NCBI GenBank assembly: GCA_963974645.1
Contig: CAXBEA010000018.1
Location: 1 to 47,116 of the forward strand
DNA: 47,116 nt
Origin: Motiliproteus sp963974645
GTDB lineage: Bacteria; Pseudomonadota; Gammaproteobacteria; Pseudomonadales; Balneatricaceae
Direction: 5' to 3'
This document shows positions 30,567-39,290 of this stretch, piece by piece (positions within the stretch are counted from its first letter, which is position 1; every line of letters starts with the position of its first letter). The translations under genes and the position numbers were made by a program. The notes beneath the pieces are model-generated. The model was given only the letters and a program-made list of their open reading frames with translations. It was not told the DNA's origin and made no database searches.

Positions 30567-31584
30567 GCTCGAAGAGATAGAACCGCTAGTGGCTGCTGGC
30601 GCCGATGAGTTTTATTGCAGCGTGGTGCCGACCGACTGGCAGCAACAGTTCGGTAGTTCTGCCGTTAGCCGGAGGCTATTTGGCAACCTAGCCAACGACA
30701 GTGATCTGGAACTGGCGATCGAACGCGTGCAGGGATTAGGCAAACAGCTATCGTTAGTGATGAACGCCCAGCACTACACCTCCGAACAGTTGGACAGCCT
30801 ATTGCGCTTGGCCGAGCGCTTTGCTCATCGAGGCGGTGATGCGGTGATCGTCGGTGATCCGACGCTGCTGGGGCTGATCGGTGCTGAGGGTTTTGATTTC
30901 GGTATTCATCTGAGCTCCATCGCCGCATGCCGGAATCGCCAGAGCGCCGATTTTTTTCGCGAGCTGGGTGCCACCCGGATCATCTTCCCACGGGATATGA
31001 CTCTTAAAGAGATGGCGCGCATGACCAATGCCCTGCCGGAGCTGGAGTTTGAAGCCTTTGTCCTCAATGACGGCTGCGTGTTTGAAGAGGGAGTTTGTCA
31101 CAGCATCCATCTGCCGGGGCCGATGGGCGGGGCGATCTGCATGGACAACTACCGTTACCGCTATCTGCGTGATGATGCTGCGCCGTTAACCACCCAGGAG
31201 CAGCAGGCGCTCGAACACAACGACAGCCGTTATGCCCAGTGGTTGTGGTACCGGTTTGGTTGCGGTTTTTCAGTCACCAAGGCGGGTTATCCGTACGGGC
31301 CCTGCGGCATCTGTGCGCTCCCCCGGTTGAATCAACCCAATTTCGTGTCGGTCAAGATTGCCGGTCGTGATGCGCCGCTGGCGCGTAAAGAGAAGAGTGT
31401 GGAGCTGGTGCGACAGGTGCTCGACCGGATGGAGAGCGGCGCAGCGGAGGCCGAGGTGATGGACTTTGCTCAGGGGATTCGAGGTGATCCCGAACTCTGT
31501 AGCCACGGCAAGATGTGTTATTACCCGGAAGTGGTTAACCGAGCGGGACCCGCAACCGGTTCCAGAGTGATCGCTAGAGGCTGA
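30541..31584 (+). CDS. U32 peptidase-family protein, UbiU-like iron-sulfur type
   Basis: Protein of 347 residues from the ATG at 30541. It has the TIM-barrel-like U32 start 'KITAPLSRLEEIEPLVAAGA', then DEFYCSV. The cysteines Cys179, Cys186 and Cys200 ('NDGCVFEEGVC' and 'GGAICMD') plus Cys255/Cys258 ('GPCGIC') match the spacing logic of the UbiU cluster ligands. More cysteines (Cys241 and a C-terminal 'CSHGKMC') are unusual. Its start lies inside the preceding gene with a 26-bp overlap, which favours a heterodimer like UbiU-UbiV. A role in QhpC or cofactor maturation is an inference from operon position. Confidence 0.82.
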   Translation: MKITAPLSRLEEIEPLVAAGADEFYCSVVPTDWQQQFGSSAVSRRLFGNLANDSDLELAIERVQGLGKQLSLVMNAQHYTSEQLDSLLRLAERFAHRGGDAVIVGDPTLLGLIGAEGFDFGIHLSSIAACRNRQSADFFRELGATRIIFPRDMTLKEMARMTNALPELEFEAFVLNDGCVFEEGVCHSIHLPGPMGGAICMDNYRYRYLRDDAAPLTTQEQQALEHNDSRYAQWLWYRFGCGFSVTKAGYPYGPCGICALPRLNQPNFVSVKIAGRDAPLARKEKSVELVRQVLDRMESGAAEAEVMDFAQGIRGDPELCSHGKMCYYPEVVNRAGPATGSRVIARG

Positions 31585-31600
31585 ACCCCGTAACATCAGT

Positions 31601-31627
31601 ACAACAGTTACAACAGTTACAACAAAT
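31601..31627 (+). repeat. Short ACAACAGTT tandem repeat before the activator gene
   Basis: Two exact copies of ACAACAGTT plus one degenerate copy (ACAACAAAT) stand in the 78-bp gap between the second U32 gene and the sigma54 activator. It may be incidental or an operator. Confidence 0.8.
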
Positions 31628-31662
31628 ATAATAACAATAACGGCAAAACCGAGGTGACAGCT

Positions 31663-33681
31663 ATGTCGATACACACTAACCGAATGGATCCCCAGATCAC
31701 CCATCAGGCACGCCGGATGGTGATGGAGCAGGGCGTATTGCCTGCAGGAATGTTACGCGGAGATATTGAAGCGTCCTGGAATCGCTGTTTAGAGTTTGGT
31801 TTACGCTTGGACCAGAAACCAGATCGTCAGCCGGAAGTGGGCTCGCAGATCGAGACGCTGCTGGAACGAAACCAGCGGTTGATAACAAGCACGATACCTG
31901 AGATGGAAGCCTTGTATCGACACTTCGGTCAACGTGATTCTGTGGTGATTTTATCGGATGACCAGGCGACGGTGCTGAAGAGTCTAGGCGGCGAACTGTT
32001 TCAGGATAAGGCCGCACGTATCTCGTTACTGCCGGGTGCTTCTTGGAGGGAGCGTGAGGGTGGGACCAACGCGATCGGAACGGTTCTGAAAAACAATAAA
32101 CCGATGATGATTCAAGGCAGTGAGCATTATTTCGATGCCATCGGCAGTTTTTGTTGCTCTGCGGCACCTATTTTTGCCCCCTGCGGGAGTGTGGCGGGGG
32201 TGTTAGATGTGACTTCTGATCAGGGTTTTGGCTCTTTTCATAGCCTGGGGTTGGTGAGCATGTCCGCTCGGTTGATCGAAAACCGGTTGTTCACAGACCT
32301 GTATCGCAGCCAGATATTAATCGCTGTTCATAGCCGACCAGAATTTGTCGATAGCTTATGGCAAGGCTTATTGGCATTTACCTCGGAGGGGTATCTGCTG
32401 GCTATGGATAGGGAGGCTGGCAAATGTTTGGACCTCGACCCAGCCGAAGTAGGCAGGCGTGATTTTAGCGATCTGTTCGGTATTACACTGGGTGAGGTTG
32501 TCGATCAATCAAAACGTTCACCGCGCAGTCCCTTGGTCTTGCGCAAGGGTGGTGCGGCACAACTCTATGGCCGATTGTTGCATGTCCCGGGTACTTCCAG
32601 CGTTGTTGTTCCGGTAGATCCGAGAACTCCGGCTAAAAAACAACCGCTACCAGCCAGTGGTGCTGATGCTAGTGATATCACCCTGAGCGATGTGGTGTTT
32701 GAGGATAAGGGTTTTGCACGCGCCGCGATGCAGGGCACCAAGGCGTTGAATCATCAAATCCCATTGCTGCTGCTGGGGGAGACGGGGTCAGGTAAAGAGG
32801 TATTAGCCCGGGCGCTGCACGACCAGGGGATACGCAGTAAAAGTAACTTTGTGGCCCTTAATTGTGCTGCTATTCCAGAAGGCTTGATCGAATCTGAGCT
32901 CTTTGGTTACCAGGATGGCGCCTTTACAGGCGCACGTAAGGGAGGGATGCAAGGTAAAGTGCAGCAAGCGCATGGTGGTACGCTGTTTCTAGATGAAATT
33001 GGTGATATGCCATTGGATCTGCAAGCGCGTCTGCTTCGGGTGTTACAGGAACGATCTGTCACGCCATTGGGTGGTAGCAAGGAGATTCCGGTGGACATTA
33101 GCGTCATTTGCGCGACCCACCGGGATATTAAACAGATGGTCGCCGACGGCAGCTTTCGGGAGGATCTGTATTACCGTCTCAACGGGGTGGTGATCCAAAT
33201 TCCGGCATTACGCAACCGAGTCAATCTGGTGGGTTTTGTGCCGCACCTGTTGAACCAGATGCTCGGTGGCAATCATGGTATCCGAGTCGATAGCAGCCTG
33301 ATGACACAATTCCAAAATTACAACTGGCCCGGTAACGTACGTCAGTTACAAACTGTGATTAAGACCTGTCTGGCATTTATGGATAACGACGAGTCGCTGA
33401 TTACAGAACAACATTTGACCGATGATTTTCGTCAGTCACTTGTGGATTCTTTGCAAACAGCTAGGAGGTCCCTCAACGATGATCCTATCTCTGTCGCGGA
33501 TGGATCTTTAAAAACTCTGAAAACATCGCAAACCGAACAGATAAAACAGGCCATTGAAGCCTGTAGCGGCAACATGTCTGCTGCTGCCGTCTCCTTAGGT
33601 ATCAGTCGAGCGACCCTGTACCGACGGCTGCAACATGCCGGGATCAAAGTGGTTAGCGATATACAGTTACTGGATTCATAG
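31663..33681 (+). CDS. AcoR-type sigma54-dependent transcriptional activator
   Basis: Enhancer-binding protein of 672 residues. The N-terminal GAF-type sensor carries 'LPGASWREREGGTNAIGT', typical of AcoR/EatR-like regulators. The AAA+ domain has Walker A 'LLGETGSGKEVLARALH', the sigma54-contacting GAFTGA in 'DGAFTGARKG', and Walker B 'GGTLFLDEIGDMP'. A Fis-type helix-turn-helix closes the protein ('MSAAAVSLGISRATLYRRLQ'). The ATG at 31663 is preferred over a GTG three codons earlier because GAGGTG then acts as its ribosome binding site. It probably activates the three sigma54 promoters in this locus. Paracoccus, by contrast, uses an AraC-type QhpR. Confidence 0.92.
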   Translation: MSIHTNRMDPQITHQARRMVMEQGVLPAGMLRGDIEASWNRCLEFGLRLDQKPDRQPEVGSQIETLLERNQRLITSTIPEMEALYRHFGQRDSVVILSDDQATVLKSLGGELFQDKAARISLLPGASWREREGGTNAIGTVLKNNKPMMIQGSEHYFDAIGSFCCSAAPIFAPCGSVAGVLDVTSDQGFGSFHSLGLVSMSARLIENRLFTDLYRSQILIAVHSRPEFVDSLWQGLLAFTSEGYLLAMDREAGKCLDLDPAEVGRRDFSDLFGITLGEVVDQSKRSPRSPLVLRKGGAAQLYGRLLHVPGTSSVVVPVDPRTPAKKQPLPASGADASDITLSDVVFEDKGFARAAMQGTKALNHQIPLLLLGETGSGKEVLARALHDQGIRSKSNFVALNCAAIPEGLIESELFGYQDGAFTGARKGGMQGKVQQAHGGTLFLDEIGDMPLDLQARLLRVLQERSVTPLGGSKEIPVDISVICATHRDIKQMVADGSFREDLYYRLNGVVIQIPALRNRVNLVGFVPHLLNQMLGGNHGIRVDSSLMTQFQNYNWPGNVRQLQTVIKTCLAFMDNDESLITEQHLTDDFRQSLVDSLQTARRSLNDDPISVADGSLKTLKTSQTEQIKQAIEACSGNMSAAAVSLGISRATLYRRLQHAGIKVVSDIQLLDS

Positions 33682-34099
33682 CCGGATAAATTAATACAAT
33701 TTGGGCTCCGTAAAGCTGAAAGACCAGAAAAATGGGTTGGATTACACGGTAATGGACAGTAGCGAGGCACACCAGAAGCAGATAATGCCGTTCAATACTC
33801 AGGTGCGTATCGGAATCTCTCGGGAAGAAAAAACACGCCAAACAAAAGACAAGATAAACAATATATTCTGATAGTTACAGCTTTTACATGATAATTTAGA
33901 TTATTAGCAAGCTGACTAAAAAAAGAGAAAGCAGGGCGTTTAATTGAAGAAGCCGCTGCCCAAAACACCTCTGCGCTGAACCTTTGGCCCGGCAACCTAA
34001 CCACCCTATAACGCCAGCAATGCTCAATTGCGGGCCTCTGCAATGACGACACGATGGATAGGCTCATAAATCGATATTACTCGAAAACCGCCCCTAAGG
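33682..34099. other. Non-coding gap after the activator gene
   Basis: AT-rich in the first half. I see no gene, terminator with a good T-run, or repeat. The few short open frames have no recognisable similarity. Confidence 0.4.
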
Positions 34100-34864
34100 T
34101 TATGGCTCTACGTTACCCTCGATCGATTGCACTATGTCGAACCCCTTGGGCAAACCCTGGGTAAAGCGGTCGATGATTTCTGGGAGTAGATCGGCCGCCG
34201 ACGCACCGCTTTGCTGCTCAACATCTGTGTTTAGCGACTCGAGCACTGATGCTTGGCGAATATCGTCGGTGACCACGCGACAAAGCGCATGCCAATCGCA
34301 GGGTTTGAGGTGAAGCCCACTGACCAGAGCAACCCCTTTACGCTTACGTATCTGTGCCAGCCCGACCAGTTTTCGGCCGTCGGGACTAACCACTTCACCG
34401 TGCGACAGCGAGGCATAACAGGCCCACTCGAGCCCTTCGGTCTTGGCAATCTGTTTAGATTGTTCAATCAGGGTTTTATCAACCCCTTTGCAGCTAACTC
34501 CAGATTCCAACAGCGCCTTGATCCAGACCTGTTCGAGCCAGCTAAAGATTTTGATGATGTCTAATTTCCCCACCGGATGCTCGGCTGGAATAAATACAGT
34601 CACGCTCAACATCCAGGGCCCCGCCAACACCGCACCACCTCCAGAACCACGGCGCATGATCGGCAGCCCCTTCTGTTTTGAGCGTTGAAGCTGACCCTCA
34701 TCAGGGCGCTGGGAGCACCCCATAATGATGGCCGGGGTATCATACTGCCATAACAACAATCGAGGCTGACGAACCCCTGCATTCAGCAGATCGGAGATAA
34801 TCTTTTGTTCTTCAAGCATGCTTCCCTGAATCAGGGATTGGAATGGACTCTCAAAATTGTTCAT
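34100..34864 (-). CDS. Lipoate-protein ligase A family protein
   Basis: BPL/LplA-fold protein of 254 residues from the ATG at 34864; an ATG ten codons earlier is possible. Family motifs are 'IMRRGSGGGAVLAGPWMLSV' for the adenylate/lipoyl site and 'GRKLVGLAQIRKRKGVALVS' containing the conserved lysine. Such proteins attach lipoate or octanoate to E2 or H domains, but none of those substrates is encoded here, and some members have other acyl or ligand roles. It stands alone, convergent with the activator gene and beside a recombination scar. Confidence 0.8.
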   Translation of the reverse strand: MNNFESPFQSLIQGSMLEEQKIISDLLNAGVRQPRLLLWQYDTPAIIMGCSQRPDEGQLQRSKQKGLPIMRRGSGGGAVLAGPWMLSVTVFIPAEHPVGKLDIIKIFSWLEQVWIKALLESGVSCKGVDKTLIEQSKQIAKTEGLEWACYASLSHGEVVSPDGRKLVGLAQIRKRKGVALVSGLHLKPCDWHALCRVVTDDIRQASVLESLNTDVEQQSGASAADLLPEIIDRFTQGLPKGFDIVQSIEGNVEP

Positions 34865-34907
34865 ATAGTTACCCGATTGCCAGCAAGAACGCATACCTTA
34901 TATTGAA

Positions 34908-35120
34908 CTATCGGCTGGAATTAAAGACTGTTATTAGGCAGTGGTTAATATTAATTACACCTCTTGACCCTTGACCCTTGACCCTTGACGCCCGCTCCAT
35001 ATTGTCCGAATCGACATAAAGCTCATCCGTAGTTCTGATGCTGCCATGCCCCAGATCGGCTTGCACATGGGCAAGGTTGCGACCAGCAGCCACCTCCATA
35101 GATGCACCGGTAACACTTCA
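34908..35120 (-). pseudogene. Tyrosine recombinase (phage-type integrase) C-terminal remnant
   Basis: The frame from about 35115 down reads 'TGASMEVAAGRNLAHVQADL', then GHGSIRTTDELYVDSD, the end of an integrase catalytic domain with the LGH box and a position expected for the catalytic Tyr ('LYVD'). Upstream the frame is broken by a TGA and there is no catalytic domain start. The tail continues past a TTGACCC repeat. It is a degraded relic, together with the adjacent UspA relic marking a recombination scar. Confidence 0.7.
34964..34989. repeat. TTGACCC heptanucleotide repeat
   Basis: Three full copies plus five bases of TTGACCC stand in tandem inside the integrase relic. Slippage here may have altered the C-terminal end of that frame. 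Confidence 0.95.
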
Positions 35121-35339
35121 AGGCTCAGGTGCATGATTTATAACTGCACGAGTCTGTTCATTGCAGAGCTGTCATTTTCGCTTAGAGCATCGACAAATCG
35201 TACGAGTGTTGGTATCCAACACTCCAGGGCTTGCCTTCGTTAATGTTCATTTTGGTACACCTAATGATCATGCTTCGATGGCCCGTCAACTCTCCTCTGC
35301 AGACTATGCTGAATTACAGATGCTCTACGAAAAGCTTTA

Positions 35340-35476
35340 CTAAACCACCTTTTGCGACTGAAGGAATAAAGCTACTTCTAAGCAACACGTCGCTTAATGC
35401 CAGCTTTAGTGCTTGTTCGGCAAAAGCTGGGTTATTCAGATCAATGGGGACGAGTACTTTTTTAAATATCGCTCAT
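35340..35476 (-). pseudogene. UspA-type universal stress protein N-terminal remnant
   Basis: Reading from the ATG at 35476 gives M-S-D-I and then a stop, but a one-base shift yields 'KKVLVPIDLNNPAFAEQALK', then LALSDV, the ATP-binding start of a universal stress protein. The frame then runs out of similarity and the rest of the gene is missing. It begins 74 bp after the TRAP permease stop codon. Usp genes commonly close TRAP operons (for example teaD), so this is probably the lost last gene of that operon. Confidence 0.7.
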
Positions 35477-35549
35477 ATCACCTACAAACCTGATAACCTA
35501 ACTTTGATAGCCGGTTATCAGGTAATTTTTCGGTCAGGTTGGCTAGACG

Positions 35550-38192
35550 CTAGCTAGCATTTACTGGATAGGTTATCACTGCTGAAGGCTTTTTACGGCG
35601 ACGCTGCAGTAACACAATCAATCCAAATATGGCCAGTGCTGGTATGTAGATCCATTGCTTAGCAGGCTGTTTTTGTGGCACATCTACCGCAGTAATGAGC
35701 TGATCAAAGGTCAGTCCGGATTTTTCTGCAGGGCTATCAAAACCGACGTAATCAACAACCGTCTTACCATTGCTGGTTAACAAGACTAAACCGACAGAAT
35801 CCATTCGTGATGCTCCATCTGTACCCTCACCTAATACCATACTGGCCATAAATGAGCGGTCGTCGCCCACAGCATCTTCACCCTGAATCCAGAGGCGCAA
35901 CTCAGTTCCTGCCACCATTGAATCTGCTGCTTGGACAAGTTCTATAGGCGAAATTTGCAGATGAGGCGGTACCATCTGATCCATCCAGAAACCCGGACGG
36001 AAAAGAGAAAACGCGATTAACATCAACACCGCCGATTCATACCAACGGCTACGCACGAGAAAGAACCCTTGAGTAGATGCGGTAAATATGAGTATAGCGA
36101 TGGTGGCAACGATGAAGGTTTGGATCCCCTCTAACCAAGTAACATTGATCAGTAAAAGATCGGTGTTGAAAATAAACAAGAAAGGCAAAATGGCTGTGCG
36201 CATACTGTAGTTGAAGGCAACAAACCCAGTACGAATCGGGTCTCCACCTGAAACCGCCGCTGCGGCAAACGAAGCCAAACCTACAGGCGGCGTTACATCA
36301 GCCATAATACCGAAGTAAAACACAAACAGATGAACCGCAATCAGCGGAACGATCAAGCCAGACTCTTGCCCGAGGGTTACAACGACAGGCGCTAATAACG
36401 AGGACACTACAATATAGTTAGCTGTAGTGGGTAATCCCATACCAAGAATCAGACTCAATATTGCAGTCAGTATCAACATGAGTAACAAGTTACCCATCGA
36501 TAGAATCTCAACCAAGTCAGCCAGTACAGAGCCGACACCGGTTTGTGATACAGCACCCACAATGATACCGGCCGTTGCCGTCGCGATACCAATACCAATC
36601 ATGTTGCGAGCACCTACGATGAGCCCATCAACCAGTTCGTTACCGCCTTTTCGCAACTGATTAGCCAATCCGCTTTCTTGACGGAAATACGCCATTAAAG
36701 GTCGCTGAGTCACGAGTATAACGATCATCAATACGGTTGCCCAAAAAGCAGAAAGCCCCGGAGACAAGCGTTCAATCATCAAACACCATACCAGTACGAC
36801 AACGGGTAGTAGAAAATGCAGACCGGATTTAACCGTTGGACCCACTTCAGGAAGCTCAATCATCGGTGAATCCGGACTATCTAACTCGAGATTAGGCACT
36901 GCAGCTGCATAGCGCACCAGGTAGAGGTACGTCATCGTTAATAACGCAACTATCACCCATCCGGCATATTCACCAAAGGTAGGTTTGATCCAGCCAATGC
37001 CATAGTAAACGACAGCGGCTAGGACAGCTGTCACCATAAATCCGGTCAACAAGCCGATCACACGCAGGTGCCATGGTTTGATGGCGTCACGACGCGGCAA
37101 GCCCTGCATATCTAATTTTAGTGCTTCCAAATGTACGATATACACCAGTGCAATATAAGAGATCAGTGCTGGCAAAAATGCATGTGTAATAACATCCACA
37201 TAAGAGATACCCACATACTCAACCATCAAAAATGCCGCAGCACCCATGACAGGAGGCATAATCTGTCCGTTAACAGAAGACGCAACTTCAACGGCGCCAG
37301 CTTTTTCAGCCGAAAAGCCAACACGTTTCATCATCGGGATGGTGAACGTACCGGTGGTTACCACATTAGCAATGGATGAACCTGATATAAGACCCGTAAG
37401 ACCTGAAGCCACGACCGCCGCTTTGGCAGGGCCGCCACGCATGTGTCCTAATAAGGAAAATGCTACCTGGATAAAGTAGTTACCTGCCCCTGCTTTATCC
37501 AACAGTGCGCCAAACAAAACAAACAGGAATACAAAACCGGAAGACACCCCAAGGGCAATACCAAAAACACCTTCAGTGGTTAGCCATTGATGATTGATCA
37601 ATTCTTTAAGTGTAACGCCTTTATGGGCGATGATATCCGGCATATAAGGACCGGCTAATGAATAGGTCAAAAATACAACAGCCACGATCATCAATGGCGG
37701 TCCAAGCGTTCTCCGTGCAGCTTCGAGCAATAATATAAGCCCGGCGACAGAGATCACTAAATCCTGAGTATTTGGAAGGCCCGGACGGCTAACGAGTTGC
37801 TCATAAAACAGGAAAATGTATGAAGCACAAAAAGCTGCCACGACGCTGAGTACTATGTCGTTGAGTGGTACACGGTGATGTGGTGAATGAGCGAGGGCCG
37901 GATAGGCCGTAAATGCCAAAAATATTGCAAAGCCCAAATGAATGGCGCGGACTTCGGTGTCGTTGAAAATGCCAAAACTGCCGATTAAAGGCCAGTCATA
38001 AAAAGGTAGCGGTGATGCTATCCATAGTTGAAAAAGTGACCAGCATAACGCTGTTCCTAACAGGAGCTTGCCCTGCCAGCCGTGAGGAATACGTGCGCCA
38101 GTATCACTGGCAGCAACCATATCTTGCAGTTCTTTTTCATCAATTTCTGTTTGCGTCTTTTTGTTTTGGTTGTGCAAATCCGTCACATTCAT
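35550..38192 (-). CDS. TAXI-type TRAP transporter fused 4TM/12TM permease
   Basis: Inner membrane protein of 880 residues. The small (DctQ-like) and large (DctM-like) TRAP subunits are fused, as in TAXI systems. Many hydrophobic helices span about 45-730; the DctM signature regions include 'GSSIANVVTTGTFTIPMMKR' and 'LGMGLPTTANYIVVSSLLAP'. The C-terminal part (about 735-850) matches the DUF3394-like extension, followed by a final helix and basic tail. It follows its binding protein gene after a strong hairpin that probably lowers permease expression. The substrate is unknown; TAXI systems carry organic acids or amino acids by ion-coupled import. Confidence 0.92.
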   Translation of the reverse strand: MNVTDLHNQNKKTQTEIDEKELQDMVAASDTGARIPHGWQGKLLLGTALCWSLFQLWIASPLPFYDWPLIGSFGIFNDTEVRAIHLGFAIFLAFTAYPALAHSPHHRVPLNDIVLSVVAAFCASYIFLFYEQLVSRPGLPNTQDLVISVAGLILLLEAARRTLGPPLMIVAVVFLTYSLAGPYMPDIIAHKGVTLKELINHQWLTTEGVFGIALGVSSGFVFLFVLFGALLDKAGAGNYFIQVAFSLLGHMRGGPAKAAVVASGLTGLISGSSIANVVTTGTFTIPMMKRVGFSAEKAGAVEVASSVNGQIMPPVMGAAAFLMVEYVGISYVDVITHAFLPALISYIALVYIVHLEALKLDMQGLPRRDAIKPWHLRVIGLLTGFMVTAVLAAVVYYGIGWIKPTFGEYAGWVIVALLTMTYLYLVRYAAAVPNLELDSPDSPMIELPEVGPTVKSGLHFLLPVVVLVWCLMIERLSPGLSAFWATVLMIVILVTQRPLMAYFRQESGLANQLRKGGNELVDGLIVGARNMIGIGIATATAGIIVGAVSQTGVGSVLADLVEILSMGNLLLMLILTAILSLILGMGLPTTANYIVVSSLLAPVVVTLGQESGLIVPLIAVHLFVFYFGIMADVTPPVGLASFAAAAVSGGDPIRTGFVAFNYSMRTAILPFLFIFNTDLLLINVTWLEGIQTFIVATIAILIFTASTQGFFLVRSRWYESAVLMLIAFSLFRPGFWMDQMVPPHLQISPIELVQAADSMVAGTELRLWIQGEDAVGDDRSFMASMVLGEGTDGASRMDSVGLVLLTSNGKTVVDYVGFDSPAEKSGLTFDQLITAVDVPQKQPAKQWIYIPALAIFGLIVLLQRRRKKPSAVITYPVNAS

Positions 38193-38218
38193 CTCCCAAC
38201 ATTGGAATCAGGAATAAG

Positions 38219-38247
38219 AAAGAAGGGATGCCAGGCATCCCTTCTTT
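38219..38247 (-). terminator. Strong hairpin between TRAP binding protein and permease genes
   Basis: Fourteen-base arms (38219-38232 and 38234-38247) are perfectly complementary around one central base. On the minus strand a TTTCTT tail follows. A partial terminator here would give more binding protein than permease, as is common in transporter operons. Confidence 0.75.
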
Positions 38248-38260
38248 GGCTAGTCGTAAA

Positions 38261-39250
38261 TTACATCCAGCCTTGTTCTTTGTAGTAACGAATCGCGCCT
38301 TCATGCAAAGGTGCAGACAGACCGTTAGATATCATCTGCTTTGGATCCAAGTTGGCAAACGCGGGGTGCAGACGTTTAAAGTTATCAAAATTATCGAAGA
38401 CCGCTTTGACTATCTGGTAAACAGTATCGGCATCAACCTTCGCCGAAGAAACCATTGTCGCCGCGTTACCAAAGGTATCTATATCGTTGTCATTACCTCT
38501 GTAAAGCCCGCCCTTGATTACTGCCGGAGCGTAGAAATCATTTTCAGCGATTAGTTTATCGATTACAGGGCCTGTCACTGGAATCAGTTTTGTATCACAA
38601 GACGTCGTTGCTTCTTTAATGATGCCCGATGGATGGCCTACATTTGACAATATGACATCGAGTTTATTGTCACACAGCGCCTGAGCCTGCTCAGATGATT
38701 TAAGCTCAGCCGCTAGCTTAAACGAATCGCGGGTCCAGCCTTTTTCAGCCATGATAACTTCCATCGTACCGCGAGTACCCGAACCAGGGTTATTCAGATT
38801 AACTCGTTTACCGACTAGATCGTCAAAGGTTTCAACACCTGAGTCTGCGCGAGCAACCACGGTGAATGGCTCACTATGAAGGGAGAACAAGGCACGTAGG
38901 TCTTCAAATTTACCTTGTTCGATGAAAGATTCATGTTTACTGCCGTTAAGTGCATAAAACTGCCAATCTGATTGTGCTACTCCCAGATCCAGCTGGCCTT
39001 GACGGATAGCATTGATATTCGCAACCGACCCTCCAGTTGATGGTGCAGTACATTTAATACCGTGCTCATCTGTGCCACGGTTAACTAAACGACACATTGA
39101 CTGACCAACAACATAGTAAACACCGGTCTGACCACCCGTACCTATAGTCATGTAGCTTTGCTCTGCGTTGGCCGTCGTAGCGCTGAGAGATGCGGCCAAA
39201 CTAATAGCGGTTGAAATGATTATTCTTGAAAGCTTATTTTTTGTAGTCAT
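38261..39250 (-). CDS. TAXI family TRAP transporter substrate-binding protein
   Basis: Periplasmic binding protein of 329 residues. The signal peptide (about 1-29, ending 'SATTANA') is followed by the TAXI signature 'MTIGTGGQTGVYYVVGQSMC' and 'TAPSTGGSVANINAIRQGQL'. It delivers substrate to the fused permease encoded next. The aminotransferase gene upstream on the same strand suggests an amino compound as substrate, but this is inference only. Confidence 0.93.
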   Translation of the reverse strand: MTTKNKLSRIIISTAISLAASLSATTANAEQSYMTIGTGGQTGVYYVVGQSMCRLVNRGTDEHGIKCTAPSTGGSVANINAIRQGQLDLGVAQSDWQFYALNGSKHESFIEQGKFEDLRALFSLHSEPFTVVARADSGVETFDDLVGKRVNLNNPGSGTRGTMEVIMAEKGWTRDSFKLAAELKSSEQAQALCDNKLDVILSNVGHPSGIIKEATTSCDTKLIPVTGPVIDKLIAENDFYAPAVIKGGLYRGNDNDIDTFGNAATMVSSAKVDADTVYQIVKAVFDNFDNFKRLHPAFANLDPKQMISNGLSAPLHEGAIRYYKEQGWM

Positions 39251-39290
39251 TAGTTTTTATCCTTGTTTTTTACTAAAAAATGTATGTTTT

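Noticed and set aside
33792..34067. 91-codon minus-strand frame after the activator gene
   Set aside because: No similarity, no ribosome binding site and mixed composition; treated as non-coding.
35278..35343. Short frame 'MARQLSSADYAELQMLYEKLY' resembling the start of a SnoaL-like domain
   Set aside because: Only 21 codons, no continuation, inside a degraded scar; too little to call.
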